From Saccharum officinarum (taxonomy: Eukaryota > Streptophyta > Magnoliopsida > Poales > Poaceae), in NCBI GenBank assembly GCA_020631735.1, contig CM036179.1:20637063-20701062 (forward strand): a stretch of 64,000 nt of DNA. Direction: 5' to 3'. The notes below the pieces were generated by a model. The model was not told where the DNA came from. It made no database searches and worked only from the letters and a program-made list of their open reading frames with translations. Made by a program: the position numbers and the translations under genes. Positions 33,091 to 46,266 of this stretch are shown here, piece after piece. Position 1 is the stretch's first letter, and the number at the start of each line of letters is the position of its first letter.

Positions 33091-36000
33091 CCAGGTGATA
33101 GGGACTCTAACCCCCCTTGGTCTCACGCCAATGTCCCCAAGCACATCCTTTCTCTCCTCCAAGAAGCAACCTACCATTCGATTCCCGGCCTGAACTGTAT
33201 TACTCGGATTCGCGGTCGGAACGACTTATCCGCCAACTAAGTGTTAGACTGCGTTCAACATGACTCAAGGACGTACAGCGAATCGGTCCTTAAATGACTC
33301 AGACGGGGATAGATCTACACCCAAGACCTCCATGCCTTGTTGCTTCACTATCGTCATCCCGCCCGGTCTCATTTCATTTTATTAACACATGGTTCCATTC
33401 CACGATAGCAAATATAGCCAACCGTGCCATATATGAATATCCCTATATCTCGCAGGTGACAGGAAATCACCTGACTTCTACCGCTTAAAGCAGGGCTAAG
33501 CATCTACTCGATCCTAGTCTATGTAGGATTCAAGGATTCATATATCTGGACAAGGAATGATATAATGCAGCAAGGTTTTCAACCAACTCCTACCACTTAA
33601 TGCAACAATACTTATAACATATGTAGAATTAATTGCTTTGAAGGTAGGAGGCTTATAATGCTCCGGGGCTTGCCTGGGGTCTGACTCAAGTTAGAGTATG
33701 TCAGATGAAGTCACTTGGCGAGCAACCTCCAATTTACCACTTGTCCGGTCCTTCTATCTTCCGGTTTGGATCCACCAAATATCATCTTCGGGTTTGGCTC
33801 CACATTATATCCTCCACGTAGTGCATCTAGCGCACCTAGATGAGATGTAAGATGCAAGTGTATGAATACATGGAAATGCAATGGATGATGCATCACATAC
33901 TAAACAAGGCAAGTACAAGGTTATACTAAAGACACTTAAGCACATCACTTTGCTTAAATAACATCACACAAACCAACATGCTAAGATAGCAAGGAGGGCA
34001 CACTTAGCATGGCACACAAGTTCCACATGATCTTAGGTGTATTTAACTTAATTACCAAGGACATGAATCACACGTAGCAACATGCAAAGCAAGTTAAGGT
34101 GAAGCAACAACTATAACTAGAATATGTCAATTTCTGGACTTGCAAATAGTAGCTTCATAAATCAATCATATCTGGAGTTTCATAAATCCAAATGACTTAC
34201 AAGAAGACATTCTGTAAAGCTTAGGAAATTATCTACATTTCATCTTTACACATCACAGCATGATTCCAAAGTTTAACATGTCAAATTTACACAAACATAG
34301 AAACTGGTCTAACAAGACGGAGAGCAAGCAATTCTGTAACTCAACTTTAAACAGCTATAATTCCTAAACCACATGGCCAAATACCACCAAATCTTAACAG
34401 CAGCTAGATATATAAATTATCTACAACTTTTGTACAAACAAGTTTCACAACAAAGGACATTATCATTAAGAACTTTGCCAAGTTTTCAGATCTGCCCAGA
34501 AACTTCATTTGCAAGAAATAATTATTAACTTATGTTGCAAACATATAATTGGACAAAACCAACTTTACCAACATGTCACACATGACTAATGAACATCAGA
34601 AAACATAGTGTCCAATCCTAAATAAATTCTTTTAATGCCTTTTCTTAATTTATTTAAATCATTAGGTGGAATTATGAACACATATCAAAAGTGCACAATA
34701 AATTCTACCAAACTTACAGTGGTCTACAAATGCTCTCAAATGTCTACTGTCCAAAGTTCAAGCCATTTTGACAAGTATATCAACCTCTATGAAAAAGACA
34801 AATAGCTATTGCAATAACTCATGTGAGAGCAAGTTAAACCTAAAACTCAATATTTTCTGTGAACACAAGGCCATATTATGAATTAATATGATAGAGAAAC
34901 ATAATACTAAGGTAATGGAACAACATTTTTTATTTTATCATTTATATATTATCTATAAGCTATTTATTAAGCCATAAACAAGTTAACTCAATAACTTGAG
35001 CATACAATAAGCAATGACCATGAAATTTATACCACAGTACATACATAGCATGACAATCCTACCATAAAAAGTTCACATCAATTGGAGCAACACAACTCAA
35101 GATATAAAAATAACAAGCAATATAATGTAAATTCCTTATTTATCAAGGTCCAATCAAAACTTTAAGAAAACAGTGAACAACTAGTGTGTTTAATATTTTT
35201 ACTAGCAAGTACAAGTCATCACAAAATTAACAAAACAAGAATCACTATTTTTCGATGTCCAAAACTCCAGATCTTGCTCTGGTTAGGTTTAAAGGCATTT
35301 TTAGAGCATTTTTAAAACTTAAATAAAGACATTAGAAAATACCTACAAACATGTAAAATATTATGACTCCACTGCATAGATCTTTTCTCAAGGTTTCCAA
35401 AAAGTCCATTTTTGCTATTTTTGGAATTACCTAGCATGAGATATGATTTTTATAAGATTCACAAATTTTCTGAAATTCAAAAACGAAATTCTCCTAACCC
35501 TACTGAATTCGCTCGGTCTACCCGATAACGCACCCAAGCCTGCTATTACTTAACCTGACACGCGGGGCCCATCTTCCAGCCAGTCCCGCACGTCAGACAG
35601 AGAGGCACAGAGGGAATGGGTCTTCTTCTACCTCACGACGGCGGCAGAGGATGGGGACCGGACTTCGCGGCTCCGGCGAAGGGGGTCACCGGCGGCGGCG
35701 ACCAAGGGTGGCACGAGAACCAGGGGGCCCGCGCGCTCGCGTGGAGCTGCCTAGCTCAGCCGGAGGTGGGCCAGGTCGGCCTGATCGCACGCACGGTGTC
35801 CTCGGCGACCATGGCGCCGGTGGCCGCGCTCTACAGTGGCGAAGAGAGACCGGGAAAGGGTGGGGAAGCTCCAGTAGGCTCGCATGCGCTCGGGGTGCTG
35901 CTCGGCCACCCCAGGGCAGCCCGAGGTGGTCCAGCCACGGTTGTCAGCGGCGGCGCCGGAGGGGCTCCCATGGCCGAACGGCTCGGTGGTTTTCGGGTCC

Positions 36001-37372
36001 AGCCGAGACACGCAGAGCGTGGAGGAGGAGGAGGCGAAGGCGAGGGAGCGAGCTATCGAGCATGGGGAAGGACAGAGACGCGGTGACGCGGACCTTGGTT
36101 GGCTCGGCAATGGCGGAGCTCGGCGTCGCTGTAGGGCGAACAACAGCCAGAGCGAGCGAGGGAGGGCAGAGAGGAGTAGAGGGAATGGAGAGAGGAAAGG
36201 AGAGGGCGTGATAGTGCCCTCCTCATCGGCAGCAGGGCACAGGGCACGTGGCCGAAGGTGGGACGCGCGACAGCGGTGGAGGCGCATGGCGGCCACGTTC
36301 ACAGCACGCGTCGCCGTTCGGGCATTTCCCCGAACACATGTCACGCGTCTCTGTGCCTGACTCGGAGACCGTTTTTGGGCCTGCTTGGGTCCGAATTTGG
36401 ACATGAGCCAAGAAGCAAAGTTGGAGCCCACTCGATACCCTACAACTTCTATTAAGGTTGCATGGCCATTAGAGCAGTAGAGCAGCGGGTAATTAGTCCC
36501 CAACATGGCAATGTCAACGTGTTGAAAAGGTCACGGAAATTCACTTTCGGAGGTCAAACTCGGTCAAACTCAGTGCAACTTTTTGCATGCTCTTCTCCAT
36601 AATATAACCTTCAACTTTTATTTTTGGACCAACTCAAGTTGCTTAACAAATTTCGGAGAACGCGGAATGCCAATGCCAATGTCGATGACACTGAAATCAG
36701 GGCTTTAATTTTCTAAGTGCTGAATTCAGCTCTATTTCTGACTTGTGGGCCCTTTTTGAGCATGTTCCACACATTTTCATGACTTGACTCTTAAACAAAG
36801 TTTGTTCCTTATAAAATTCTCCACACTTTGTCAAAGGGTGCACAGTCATGCGAAGCTTCTAGGTCACACTTTTGAAACGGTCAAACAAAAGTGTCCCGAG
36901 ATCCATACATGGTCAACCATCACTTAGAAGCACATTTAGGCAAAATGATCAACATGAACATTGTTCCATTAAGTGCCCTAAGTGTAGTTAAGGTGTTGTA
37001 GAGTTCATCTAGAGTCATTTGGCTAGTTTGCAAGGTTTGGTTGATGTTCTATAGTTCCATTAACTTAAAGGGGCAAATTCCAACAGGAATGGAACTTATC
37101 ATTTCATGTGACTTTTTGATTCCAAACTTCATGAAACTTTTCCAGGGATCAATATAGATAGTTATTGAGGTGAGACATGTGAAGATACTTTGATAGCAAC
37201 ACCCAAGCATATATCTTTTAATTGAGCCTATATGTAATCAAGGGTGCAATATCCAAGTTTAGGTTAGGGCTTATCTCAAAGGTTGACCTTGACATCGTCA
37301 TCTCCATGTAATCTACCATGTTTGAGCTCAAACCCACTACTTAATTGGTGATAAACACCTGGGGTGTTTACA
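33091..37372 (-). mobile_element. Ty3/gypsy LTR of a related subfamily, truncated
   Basis: Read on the minus strand it starts TGTAAACACCCCAGGTG at 37372. It runs through a GC-rich block (about 36360-35560) and a long AT-rich block, and ends abruptly at 33091. Its distal part (about 33510-33250) aligns with 52210-52460 of the plus-strand LTR, sharing GTAGAAGTC, GTGATTTCCTGTCAC, AAGGACCGAT and TCATGTTGAACGC. The last several hundred bases of the LTR are missing at the copia junction. ORFs of 150-250 codons in the GC-rich block overlap on both strands and have no domains, so I do not call them. Confidence 0.7.
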
Positions 37373-37639
37373 CCTTTGTGCTCTCCATGAGTGAACTAAG
37401 AGTGAGCGTGAGTAACGCTACCATATTGCTTTAAAGAAGATTAATTCGTTGAGATGCTTCCCAAAGAAGTGCTAATGACATGTACACTCGCTTGAATGTT
37501 CTTATAGAGGATCTCAATGCTCTCGGGCTCACTCAAATGAGTCCATCGGATGTTGCAAGGAGGATCTTGAGTGTTCTTCCCATTGAGAAGTATGGCACAT
37601 TGTCACCGTGCTTCAACCAAAGCGATCTTTCCACCGCAA
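37373..37639 (+). pseudogene. Copia gag fragment of another subfamily
   Basis: After the gypsy LTR end the sequence encodes gag-like pieces. The clearest is MYTRLNVLIEDLNALGLTQ followed by LSVLPIEKYG, from 37480. Upstream the gag frame is broken by a shift near 37450. This gag is clearly different from that of element 2, so it belongs to another Sirevirus-like subfamily. The N gap cuts it. Confidence 0.7.
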
Positions 37640-37739
37640 NNNNNNNNNNNNNNNNNNNNNNNNNNNNNNNNNNNNNNNNNNNNNNNNNNNNNNNNNNNNN
37701 NNNNNNNNNNNNNNNNNNNNNNNNNNNNNNNNNNNNNNN
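37640..37739. other. Assembly gap (100 N)
   Basis: Exactly 100 N inside copia sequence. Gag code lies on its left and late integrase code on its right. A full gag end, protease and most of integrase are missing between them. Confidence 1.
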
Positions 37740-39991
37740 ATCAATGTTGAATGAGTATAATGTGAGTCATTCATTTTGGGCCGAAGCAATCAACACGGCT
37801 TGCTTCTATAGCAACCGCCTCTATTGCCACAAGTTTCTAGAGAAGACACCCATATGAGATCTTAAATGGAAGAAAGCCCAACATTGCATACTTTCGGGTA
37901 TTTGGTTGCAAATGCTACATCTTGAAGAAGGGCACTAGATTGAGCAAGTTGAGAAGAAATGTGATGAAGTTTCTACTTGGTTACTCAACTACTAGCAAAG
38001 CTTATAGAGTATGGAACCTAGCTAGTGGACAACTTGAAGAAGTGCATGATGTTGAATTTGATGAAACAAATGGTTTCAAGATGAAGAAGATAACTTGGAT
38101 GATGTGAGAGGAACTCAATTGAGTAATGCTATGAAAGAGATGGATATTGGTGATATTAGACAAAACAAGTAATTTCATGTGGATGATGACAAAGATCAAG
38201 TGCTCCAAAGTCCAATTACACAAGCTAGTGGTTCTCTATGCAAAACCAAGCTAGTACATCATCTCAAGTGCAACAAATCAACAAGTGCTAGTTCATCATC
38301 TCCAATTCATGATCAACATCAACATCCAAGCAATCAAGTCCAAGTGCTTCAACCAACTAACATTGCAAGAGACCATCCATTGGATTCCATCATTGTGACA
38401 TACAAAGAGGAGTTCAAACTAGATCAAGATTGACATCATTTGTGGTCACTCTTTTTTGTGTCAATGGAGAACCAAGGAATTGATAAAGCATTGAGAGATC
38501 CGGATTGGGTAAATGCAATGCATGAAGAGCTCAACAACTTCAAGAGAAATGAAGTATGTGAACTAGTTGAAAGGCCTAAGGATCACAATGTCATTGGAAA
38601 CAAGATGGTCTTTCGCAACAAGCAAGATCAAGATGGATAGTAGTAAGAACAAAGCAAGACTAGTGGCTCAAGGTTACACACAAATAGAGGGTCTTGACTT
38701 TGGTGAAACTTATGCCCCGGTTGCAAGATTGGGAAGCAATTAGGATCTTACTGCCTATGCTTGGTCTCAAATATCAAGCTATATCAATGGATGTAAAGAG
38801 TTGCATTTCTCAATGGGTAATTCAAGAGGAGGTGTATGTGGAGCAACCTCCCGGTTTTGAAGATTACAAGAAACCAATCATGTCTACAAGTTGAGAAAAG
38901 CTTTGTATGGATTGAAGCAAGCACCTAGAGCATGGTATGAAAGATTGAGGGACTTCTTGCTATCAAAGGATTTGTCATGGGCAAAGTTTGATACAACACT
39001 ATTCACCAAGAAGATTGAGAAAGACTTGTTGTTTGCAAATTATGTTGATGATATCATATTCGGTTCAACCATCAAGATTATTGTGAATAGTTTTGGGAAA
39101 TGATGGCAAAGGAATTTGAAATGTCAATGATTGGTGAACTTAGTTTCTTTCTTGGACTTCAAATCAAACAAATGAAAGAAGGTACATTTGTGAGCCAAAC
39201 TAAGTACATCAAAGATATGCTCAAGAAGTTTGGCATGGAAGATGCAAAGAGTATTACAACTCCAATGGCACTAGTGGAAGCTTGGATAGTGACAAGAGTG
39301 GCAACATGGTGGATCAAAAGCTATATAGATCAATGATTGGTAGCCTACTCTATGTGACGGCATCAAGGCCCGATGTGATGTTTAGTGTATGCATGTGTGC
39401 AAGATTTCAAGCCTCACCAAGAGAAAGTCATTTGAAGGCAACAAAGAGAATATTGAGGTACTTAAAGCATACACAAAGATGTTGGATTATGGTATCCCAA
39501 AGGTACAAGCTTTGAGCTAGTTGGATATTCGGATTCCGACTATGCCGGTGATAAAGTAGAGAGAAAGAGCACTTCCGGGACATGTCAATTATTGGGAAGA
39601 TCACTTGTCTCATGTCATCCAAGAAGCAAAATAGTATTGCATTATCTACCGCCGAAGCCGAATACATCGCCGCGGGTAGTTGTTGTGGCACAAATCTTGT
39701 GGATGAAGGCAACATTGAAGGATTTGAATCAATTTCAAGAATGTGCCATTGCTATGTGACAATGAAAGTGCCGTGAAGCTAACTAACAATCCGATTCAAC
39801 ATCAAAGAACAAAGCATATTGATGTTCGCCATCACTTATTTAGAGATCATCAACAAAAGGGTGACATTGCTATTGAGAGTGTGGGCACCGAAGATCAATT
39901 AGCCGATCTATTCACCAAGCCACTTGATGAGAAGAGATTTCACAAGCTAAAGAATGAGTTGAACATACTTGATTTCTCCAACATGAGTTGA
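37740..39991 (+). pseudogene. Copia element 3 pol remnant with many frameshifts
   Basis: The piece runs from [13 protein letters not shown] (integrase end) through RT ([20 protein letters not shown]) to RNase H (STAEAEYIAAG, DVRHHLFRDH). About nine frame breaks occur in 2.25 kb, almost all single-base gains or losses. The amino-acid identity of each open piece to elements 2 and 4 stays high. Natural decay usually gives more substitutions and stops than this, so sequencing error next to the gap is a serious alternative. Confidence 0.85.
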
Positions 39992-41144
39992 TGCACTCCC
40001 ATGATATGACATGCCTCTCCTTCGAGCCCCAAGGTACAATTGGTTGACATGTCATACATTCTATACTAAGGACATGTTTAGTGCATCTAGTCATGATTTT
40101 TATGTTCTAGGATCATTCATGAAATTAAATGAATTTTGAAGTTTATATGGTGCCACTATTGTTTCCATGACTTGTATGAACTAGTGGTAGCATATAACTT
40201 GTTTAAGTAGCTTGTGATCCTAAGTGTTTAATCTAGAAAACTTGTCTAAATATTTGCTTCAACATGGTGCATGATAACCCTTCTAGTGAGGTGTGAAGAA
40301 GCTTGCCCTTGGATCAAACCGAAGTATTTTATTTATGCAAGCAATCTAGGTTGAATCATAAACTTGATCCTCACCCCATATTTTAACATGATAATCTATC
40401 TAAAGTTTGCTCCTTGTGGTCAATTGGTGCCAAAGGGGGAGAAAATGTTGTTCACAAAGATAGAACTCAAAAATGTTATGGGGGAGAAAATGTTGTTCAC
40501 GAAAAGGGGAGATTTGATAAAAGAAGGGGATCAACTAAAAAAATTTTGAGCACACAAGTAGGGGGAGCAAGCTCTTAAATATAAATGTTGCATTTCCTGG
40601 CGCACTTCATATATATGATGCATAGTTATGCATTTCTTTTTCTCCGATACTTTGCTTGTGTGGTGTTTTGCTAGTATACAATTGAATGGTGTATTGAAGT
40701 ACTAGCATGAATAGGAAGTAGTTAGATTTCTCTTGCTTCATGTTTTTCAAAGTAGTACTAGAATCTTGCTTATAATGTTGATCTCATGAGGTTTCTAGTT
40801 ATGTTTGTGCTTTTCCAAGTGGAATCTAACTACACAAGGTGCTAAGATGGTGTTTATCGCTACTCCGATGGTATCACGCTTCAAAGGTCTATAATCTAAA
40901 ACACTTAGCACCTATTGGTAGTCAATGCTCCTAATCTTTCCTATCTAACATGTATGCTTCCAAAATCCAAACATATAGCATACATGTAGGGGGAGCCATT
41001 GCTATCAATTTGAATTCATGATCACATGTCCATAATTCTTACACATGGTAATATACTTGGACAATGTGACATGGATTCAATCAAAATTTTATTATAACAT
41101 CTTTGTGAAAGGGTTGTCACCAATTACCAACAAGGGGGAGATTG
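39992..41144 (+). other. Copia element 3, 3' non-coding region
   Basis: The layout is the same as in element 2. Purine tracts include CAAAGGGGGAGAA near 40431, AGTAGGGGGAGC near 40557, TGTAGGGGGAGCC near 40985 and the final AACAAGGGGGAGA just before the LTR at 41145. No coding frame is recognised. Confidence 0.7.
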
Positions 41145-43108
41145 AAAGTCCTATGTTTGGTGTTGGTAATTAGTGACAATGCCTAAGTACTAATCCTATG
41201 CCTAAGTTGTATGTAGCATATGAGGATTAGTACACTCCAAGGTTGGTGGCAAGATGAACATGGTGATCATGATGGCCACACTTGGATTTGGACGCAACCC
41301 TACGTGATCAAGGCAAAGGTATATGCTTAAGGGTTGTGTTTTAGTAACCAAGACACCTAGTGGGTGTGGTTACATTATAGGATAGATAGCCGTACTATAA
41401 AGAGGGGAATGACGCGGCTATTGAACTCCTAAGTGCCTCTAGATGTGCATTTCATGATCATATGCATTTGGATAGAACTAATATCGCCTCGGAAAATGAT
41501 TGTGAAAATGCTAACACACTCACACATGACGAGATCACTTGGTGATGTTAGCACGTTTGCGACGGCGGTGGAGTTTGAGCGGTAGAGAGGGTTTGGGGTC
41601 TTCTCTCCCTCCCGCCGAGCGTGCGAGCGCGGGATTCAGGCGATTTCGGGGATATGAAATGCCTATTTCCACTACGCCGGAAGTCCGAAAAGAAACGGAG
41701 GCGAACGGAGGTCACAGAGGTGACCGGACGCGGTCCTTGCAGGACCGGACGCGTCCGGTCAGTGTTCAGTGTCTGCGTGTTTTTCAGTTCGATGATCGGA
41801 CGCGAGGCGCGTCCGGTCACTGATGATCTGACGCGTCCGGTCGTCCAGGGAGCTTACTGGACACTCACCGGACGCTGGCACTGTCGCGTCCGGTCATCTT
41901 CTTAAGCGCGTCCGGTCACTATTTCGTTGAGCGCTGCTCAGGCGACCAGCGCGTCCGGTCCTACACGGGACCAGCGCGTCCGATCGTTCCCGGCGCGTCC
42001 GGTCAGTTGGACCAGCGCGTCCGGTCGTTGCTTCGCAGTTAGCCGTTGGGCGACCAGCGCGTCCGGTCGTTTGGACCAGCGCGTCCGGTCAGTGTTTCAC
42101 ATGTTAGCCGTTGGGCGACCGGCGCGTCCGGTCAGTTGGACCAGCGCGTTCGGTCACCCCGATTTTGGCTGTTTAAGTTTCTAACGGCTATATTCGAAGG
42201 GGTACGTCTATAAATACTCGTTGGCCGGCTCAAGGCTCTTACTCTCGAACATTTGACATACTTGTGAGCACTTTGAGCTAAGCAACTCCCCTCCCACTCA
42301 TCTCTCTTGCTTCTTTGCATATTCGAAGTGAGATTGAGTGATCCAAGTGCATTTGCATTGTGAGATAGCATCTAGTTGGCACTTGGTGGTTGATTTGCTG
42401 CGGGATTCTTGTTTCTCTTGGTGGTTGCCGCCACCTAGACGGCTTTGAGCAGCTTGGAGGCGTTGGTAAGAGTTGGTGATTGTTCTTGGCCACCTCCGGT
42501 GATTGTGAGGGGTTTGTGCCTACCTCGGCGAAGCGCCAAAGGCAACGTTAGTATATTGCTCGTGTCATTGCAACCTTTTGCCATTTGGTAGGTTCTTGTG
42601 GTGCCTTTTGAGAGGCTCGGTGTGAGACCGATTAGCCACCGAACCACGTGGTGAAGAGGGACACAACGGGGACTAGCGTGCCGGCAAGCACGTGAACCTC
42701 GGATAAATCTTCGTGTCATCACTTTCATATTGTGATTGATTGATCCCGGTGTTTGGTTATCTTGGTATTCATTGTTGATCATATTGGTTGGCTCAATACT
42801 TCGCCCCTCGGTGATACCCTCCTATCTCTCTTGTATTAATTTCTTAGTTATCTTTGCTAGCTAGTTAGCTTAGCTAGAGTAGTTCTCTTGTGTAGCTTGC
42901 TAGTTGTAGTTGTACTTAACTTCTCGGTTTGACTTGTGCGGTTGAGTGCAAATACTAGAATTGTGAATTGGATAGGTGGCTTGCAAACACCCATAGGCTA
43001 AGCAAAACTCGCATCTCGCTATTTGTTATATTGATAAACTTGTTTAGCTTGTCATTGTAGAAAATTTTAATAGGCTATTCACCCCCCTCTAGCCATCAAG
43101 ACCTTTCA
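41145..43108 (+). repeat. Copia element 3 3' LTR
   Basis: 1964 bases with TG...CA ends. It shares the array, TATA box and end block GGCTATTCACCCCCC with the other copia LTRs, but differs through much of its first 450 bases. Confidence 0.85.
41720..42216 (+). promoter_or_regulatory. U3 palindrome array and TATA box, element 3 LTR
   Basis: Eleven copies of GCGTCCGGTC plus two near copies lie between 41745 and 42160. Many units in the second half read GACCAGCGCGTCCGGTC, a broken palindrome. TATAAATA is at 42209-42216. Confidence 0.8.
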
Positions 43109-46100
43109 ATTGGGTGCTTGATAGTGGGTGCACTCAACATATGACCGGGGATTCTTGTATGTTCAAATCAATTGATACAAGTCAAAATGGTGGTTTTGAT
43201 GCTATCACTTTCGGAAATAACAAGAAAGGCAAAGTCAAGGGGCTTGGTAAAATTGCTATCTCAAATGACATGAGCATATCTAATGTGTTGCTAGTTGAGA
43301 GCTTGGATTTCAATCTTTTATCGGTGGCACAACTTTGTGATCTTGGCTTCAAGTGCATATTTGGTAGTGATGATGTTGAAGTCATAAGTGTTGATGGATC
43401 AAATTTGATATTCAAAGGATTTAGACATGGTAGCTTGTACTTGGTTGACTTCAATGATAGTGAGACACAATTGACATCATGCTTGCTTAGCAAATCTAGT
43501 ATGGGATGGTTGTGGCATAGAAGGCTTGGTCATGTTGGAATGAAGCAATTGAACAAACTTTTGAGGCATGACCTAGTTAGAGGCTTGAAAGATGTGACTT
43601 TTGAAAAGGATAAACCTTGTAGTGCTTGTCAAGCCGGCAAACAAGTTGGAAATACACATCCGAGTAAGAGTGAAATGAGCACATCAAAGGCATTTGAGCT
43701 ATTGCACATGGACTTGTTTGGGCCAACAACATACACTAGCATTGGTGGCAACAAGTATGGCTTTGTGATTGTTGATGACTACACTAGATACACTTGGGTG
43801 TTCTTTATTTATGACAAGAGTGATGTACATGATCTATTCAAATCTTTTGTCAAGAGAGTGCAAAATGAGTTTGAGACTACCATCAAGAAGATTAGAAGTG
43901 ACAATGGTAGTGAGTTCAAGAACACAAGAATTGAAGATTTATGTGATGATCTTGGTATTGGACATCAATTCTCACCAACCTACACTCCTCAATCCAATGG
44001 TGTAGTTGAAAGGAAAAATAGGACTTTGATTGACATGGCTAGATCAATGCTTAGTGAATACAATGTGAGTCATTCATTTTGGAGTGAAGCTATCAACACG
44101 GCTTGCTATTGTAGCAACCGTCTCTATTGCCATGGGAAGCTTGGGAAGACACCATATGAGCTATTGAATGGAAGAAAGCCTAACATTGCATACTTTAGAG
44201 TGTTTGGTTGCAAATGCTATATTCTCAAGAAAGGCACTAGATTGAGCAAGTTTGAAAAGAAATGTGATGAAGGGTTCTTACTTGGTTATTCTACCACAAG
44301 TAAAGCATATAGAGTTTGGAATCTCACAAATAGCACCTTGGAAGAAGTTCATGATGTTGAGTTTGATGAAACCCAAGGGTCTCAAAATGAAGCTCAAAAC
44401 CTTGATGATGTGAGAGGAGATCAATTGTCAAATGCAATGAAGAACATGGACATTGGTGACATAAGGCCAAGGCAAGTTGATGATGATGATACTCATATGA
44501 TCAACCAAAGTGTACACATTGATACAAATCAAGCAAGCTCTAGTGGTTCTCATGATGAAGTGCAAGATCAAGGTCAAGCTAGTGGAAGTAACCAACTCCC
44601 AATACTCCAACCTACTAATATTGTAAGAGATCATCCATTGGATCAAATCATTGGTGGAATTCAAAGTGGTGTTCAAACTAGATCAAAGCTAGCATCCTTT
44701 TGTGAGCACTACTCATTTGTGTCACTTGAAGAACCTAAGAAAATAGAAGATGCATTGAAAGATTCCGATTGGGTAAATGCCATGCATGAAGAGCTAAACA
44801 ACTTCACTAGAAATCAAGTTTGGAAACTTGTTGAAAGGCCAAAGAACTATAATGTGATTGGTACTAAGTGGGTCTTTAGAAACAAGCAAGATCAAGATGG
44901 TGTAGTTGTAAGAAACAAAGCAAGATTGGTAGCACAAGGTTACACACAAGTTGAAGGTCTTGACTTTGGAGAGACATATGCACCGGTTGCAAGATTGGAG
45001 GCTATTAGAATCTTATTAGCATATGCTTGTGCACACAACATTAAGCTCTATCAAATGGATGTCAAAAGTGCATTTCTCAGTGGCTACATCAATGAAGAAG
45101 TTTATGTTAAGCAACCTCCCGGTTTTGAAGATGACAAGAAGCCCAACCATGTTTACAAGCTCAAGAAAGCATTGTATGGTTTGAAGCAAGCACCTAGAGC
45201 ATGGTATGAGAGATTGAGGGACTTTCTTCTCTCTAAAGGGTTCAAGATGGGAAGGGTTGACACCACTCTCTTCACCAAGAAGCTTGGAAATGACTTGTTT
45301 GTGTTGCAAATCTATGTGGATGACATTATCTTTGGATCAACCAATCAAGACTTTTGTGAAGAGTTTGGAAATATGATGGCTAATGAGTTTGAGATGTCTA
45401 TGATTGGAGAGCTTAGCTACTTCCTTGGACTTTAAATCAAACAAATGAAGAATGGCACTTTTGTAAGTCAAGGCAAGTACATCAAGGACATGATCAAGAA
45501 GTTTGGATTGCAAGATGCTAAACCTATGAGTACACCAATGGGCACAAATGATCAATTGGGTATTGATGCTAGTGGCAACATGGTAGATCAAAAGCTATAC
45601 CGGTCTATGATTGGAAGTTTGCTCTATGTCACCGCTTCTAGGCCGGATGTGATGTTTAGTGTGTGCAAGTGTGCAAGATATCAAGCTTCACCTAGAGAAA
45701 GTCACTTGAAAGCAACCAAGAGGATATTGAGATATCTTAAGGGCACTCATGATGTTGGATTATGGTTTCCAAAGGGGTCTAACTTTGAGTTGATTGGATA
45801 TTCGGACTCCGACTATGGTGGATGCAAGATTGATAGAATGAGCACAAGTGGCACTTGTCAATTGCTTGGAAGGTCTCTTGTTTCATGGTCATCAAAGAAA
45901 CAAAATAGTGTTGCACTATCTACCGCCGAGGCCGAATACATTAGTGCCGGTAGTTGTTGTGCACAATTACTTTGGATGAAGGCCACCTTGAATGATTTTG
46001 GAATTAAGTTCAAGAATGTGCCATTGTTTTGTGACAATGAAAGTGCAATCAAGATGACACAAAATCCAGTTCAACATTCAAGAACGAAGCACATTGACAT

Positions 46101-46266
46101 AAGGCATCACTTCATAAGAGACCATCAACATAAGGGTGATATTAGCATTGAGAGCATTGGCACCGAAGATCAACTAGCCGACATCTTTACAAAGCCACTT
46201 GATGAAAAGAGATTTTACAAGTTGAAGAATGAATTGAACATACTTGACTTCTCCAACTTGAAATGA
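43109..46266 (+). pseudogene. Copia element 4 pol with one premature stop
   Basis: The frame begins at the protease motif [13 protein letters not shown]. It then passes through [19 protein letters not shown] and RSDNGSEF (integrase), [11 protein letters not shown] and YVDDIIFGS (RT), and STAEAEYISAG (RNase H). It is open for 773 codons from 43114 until a TAA at 45433, where the relatives have a Gln codon, and then open again to 46266. That is one C-to-T change. All catalytic motifs are intact, so this copy died recently or the stop is a base error. Confidence 0.9.

Larger units (their letters stand above)
37740..43108 (+). mobile_element. Ty1/copia Sirevirus-like element 3, 5' part lost at the gap
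   Basis: Pol remains from late integrase to RNase H (37740-39991), followed by a 3' non-coding region and a 3' LTR (41145-43108). The LTR (TGAAAGTCCTATG...GACCTTTCA) belongs to a third LTR type. Its right end abuts the protease region of element 4. This suggests it inserted into element 4, with ATTGG (43109-43113) as a possible target-site copy. Confidence 0.8.

Noticed and set aside
35616..36506. ORFs up to 251 codons in the minus-strand gypsy LTR
   Set aside because: Same base-composition effect. They overlap each other on both strands and lack domains.
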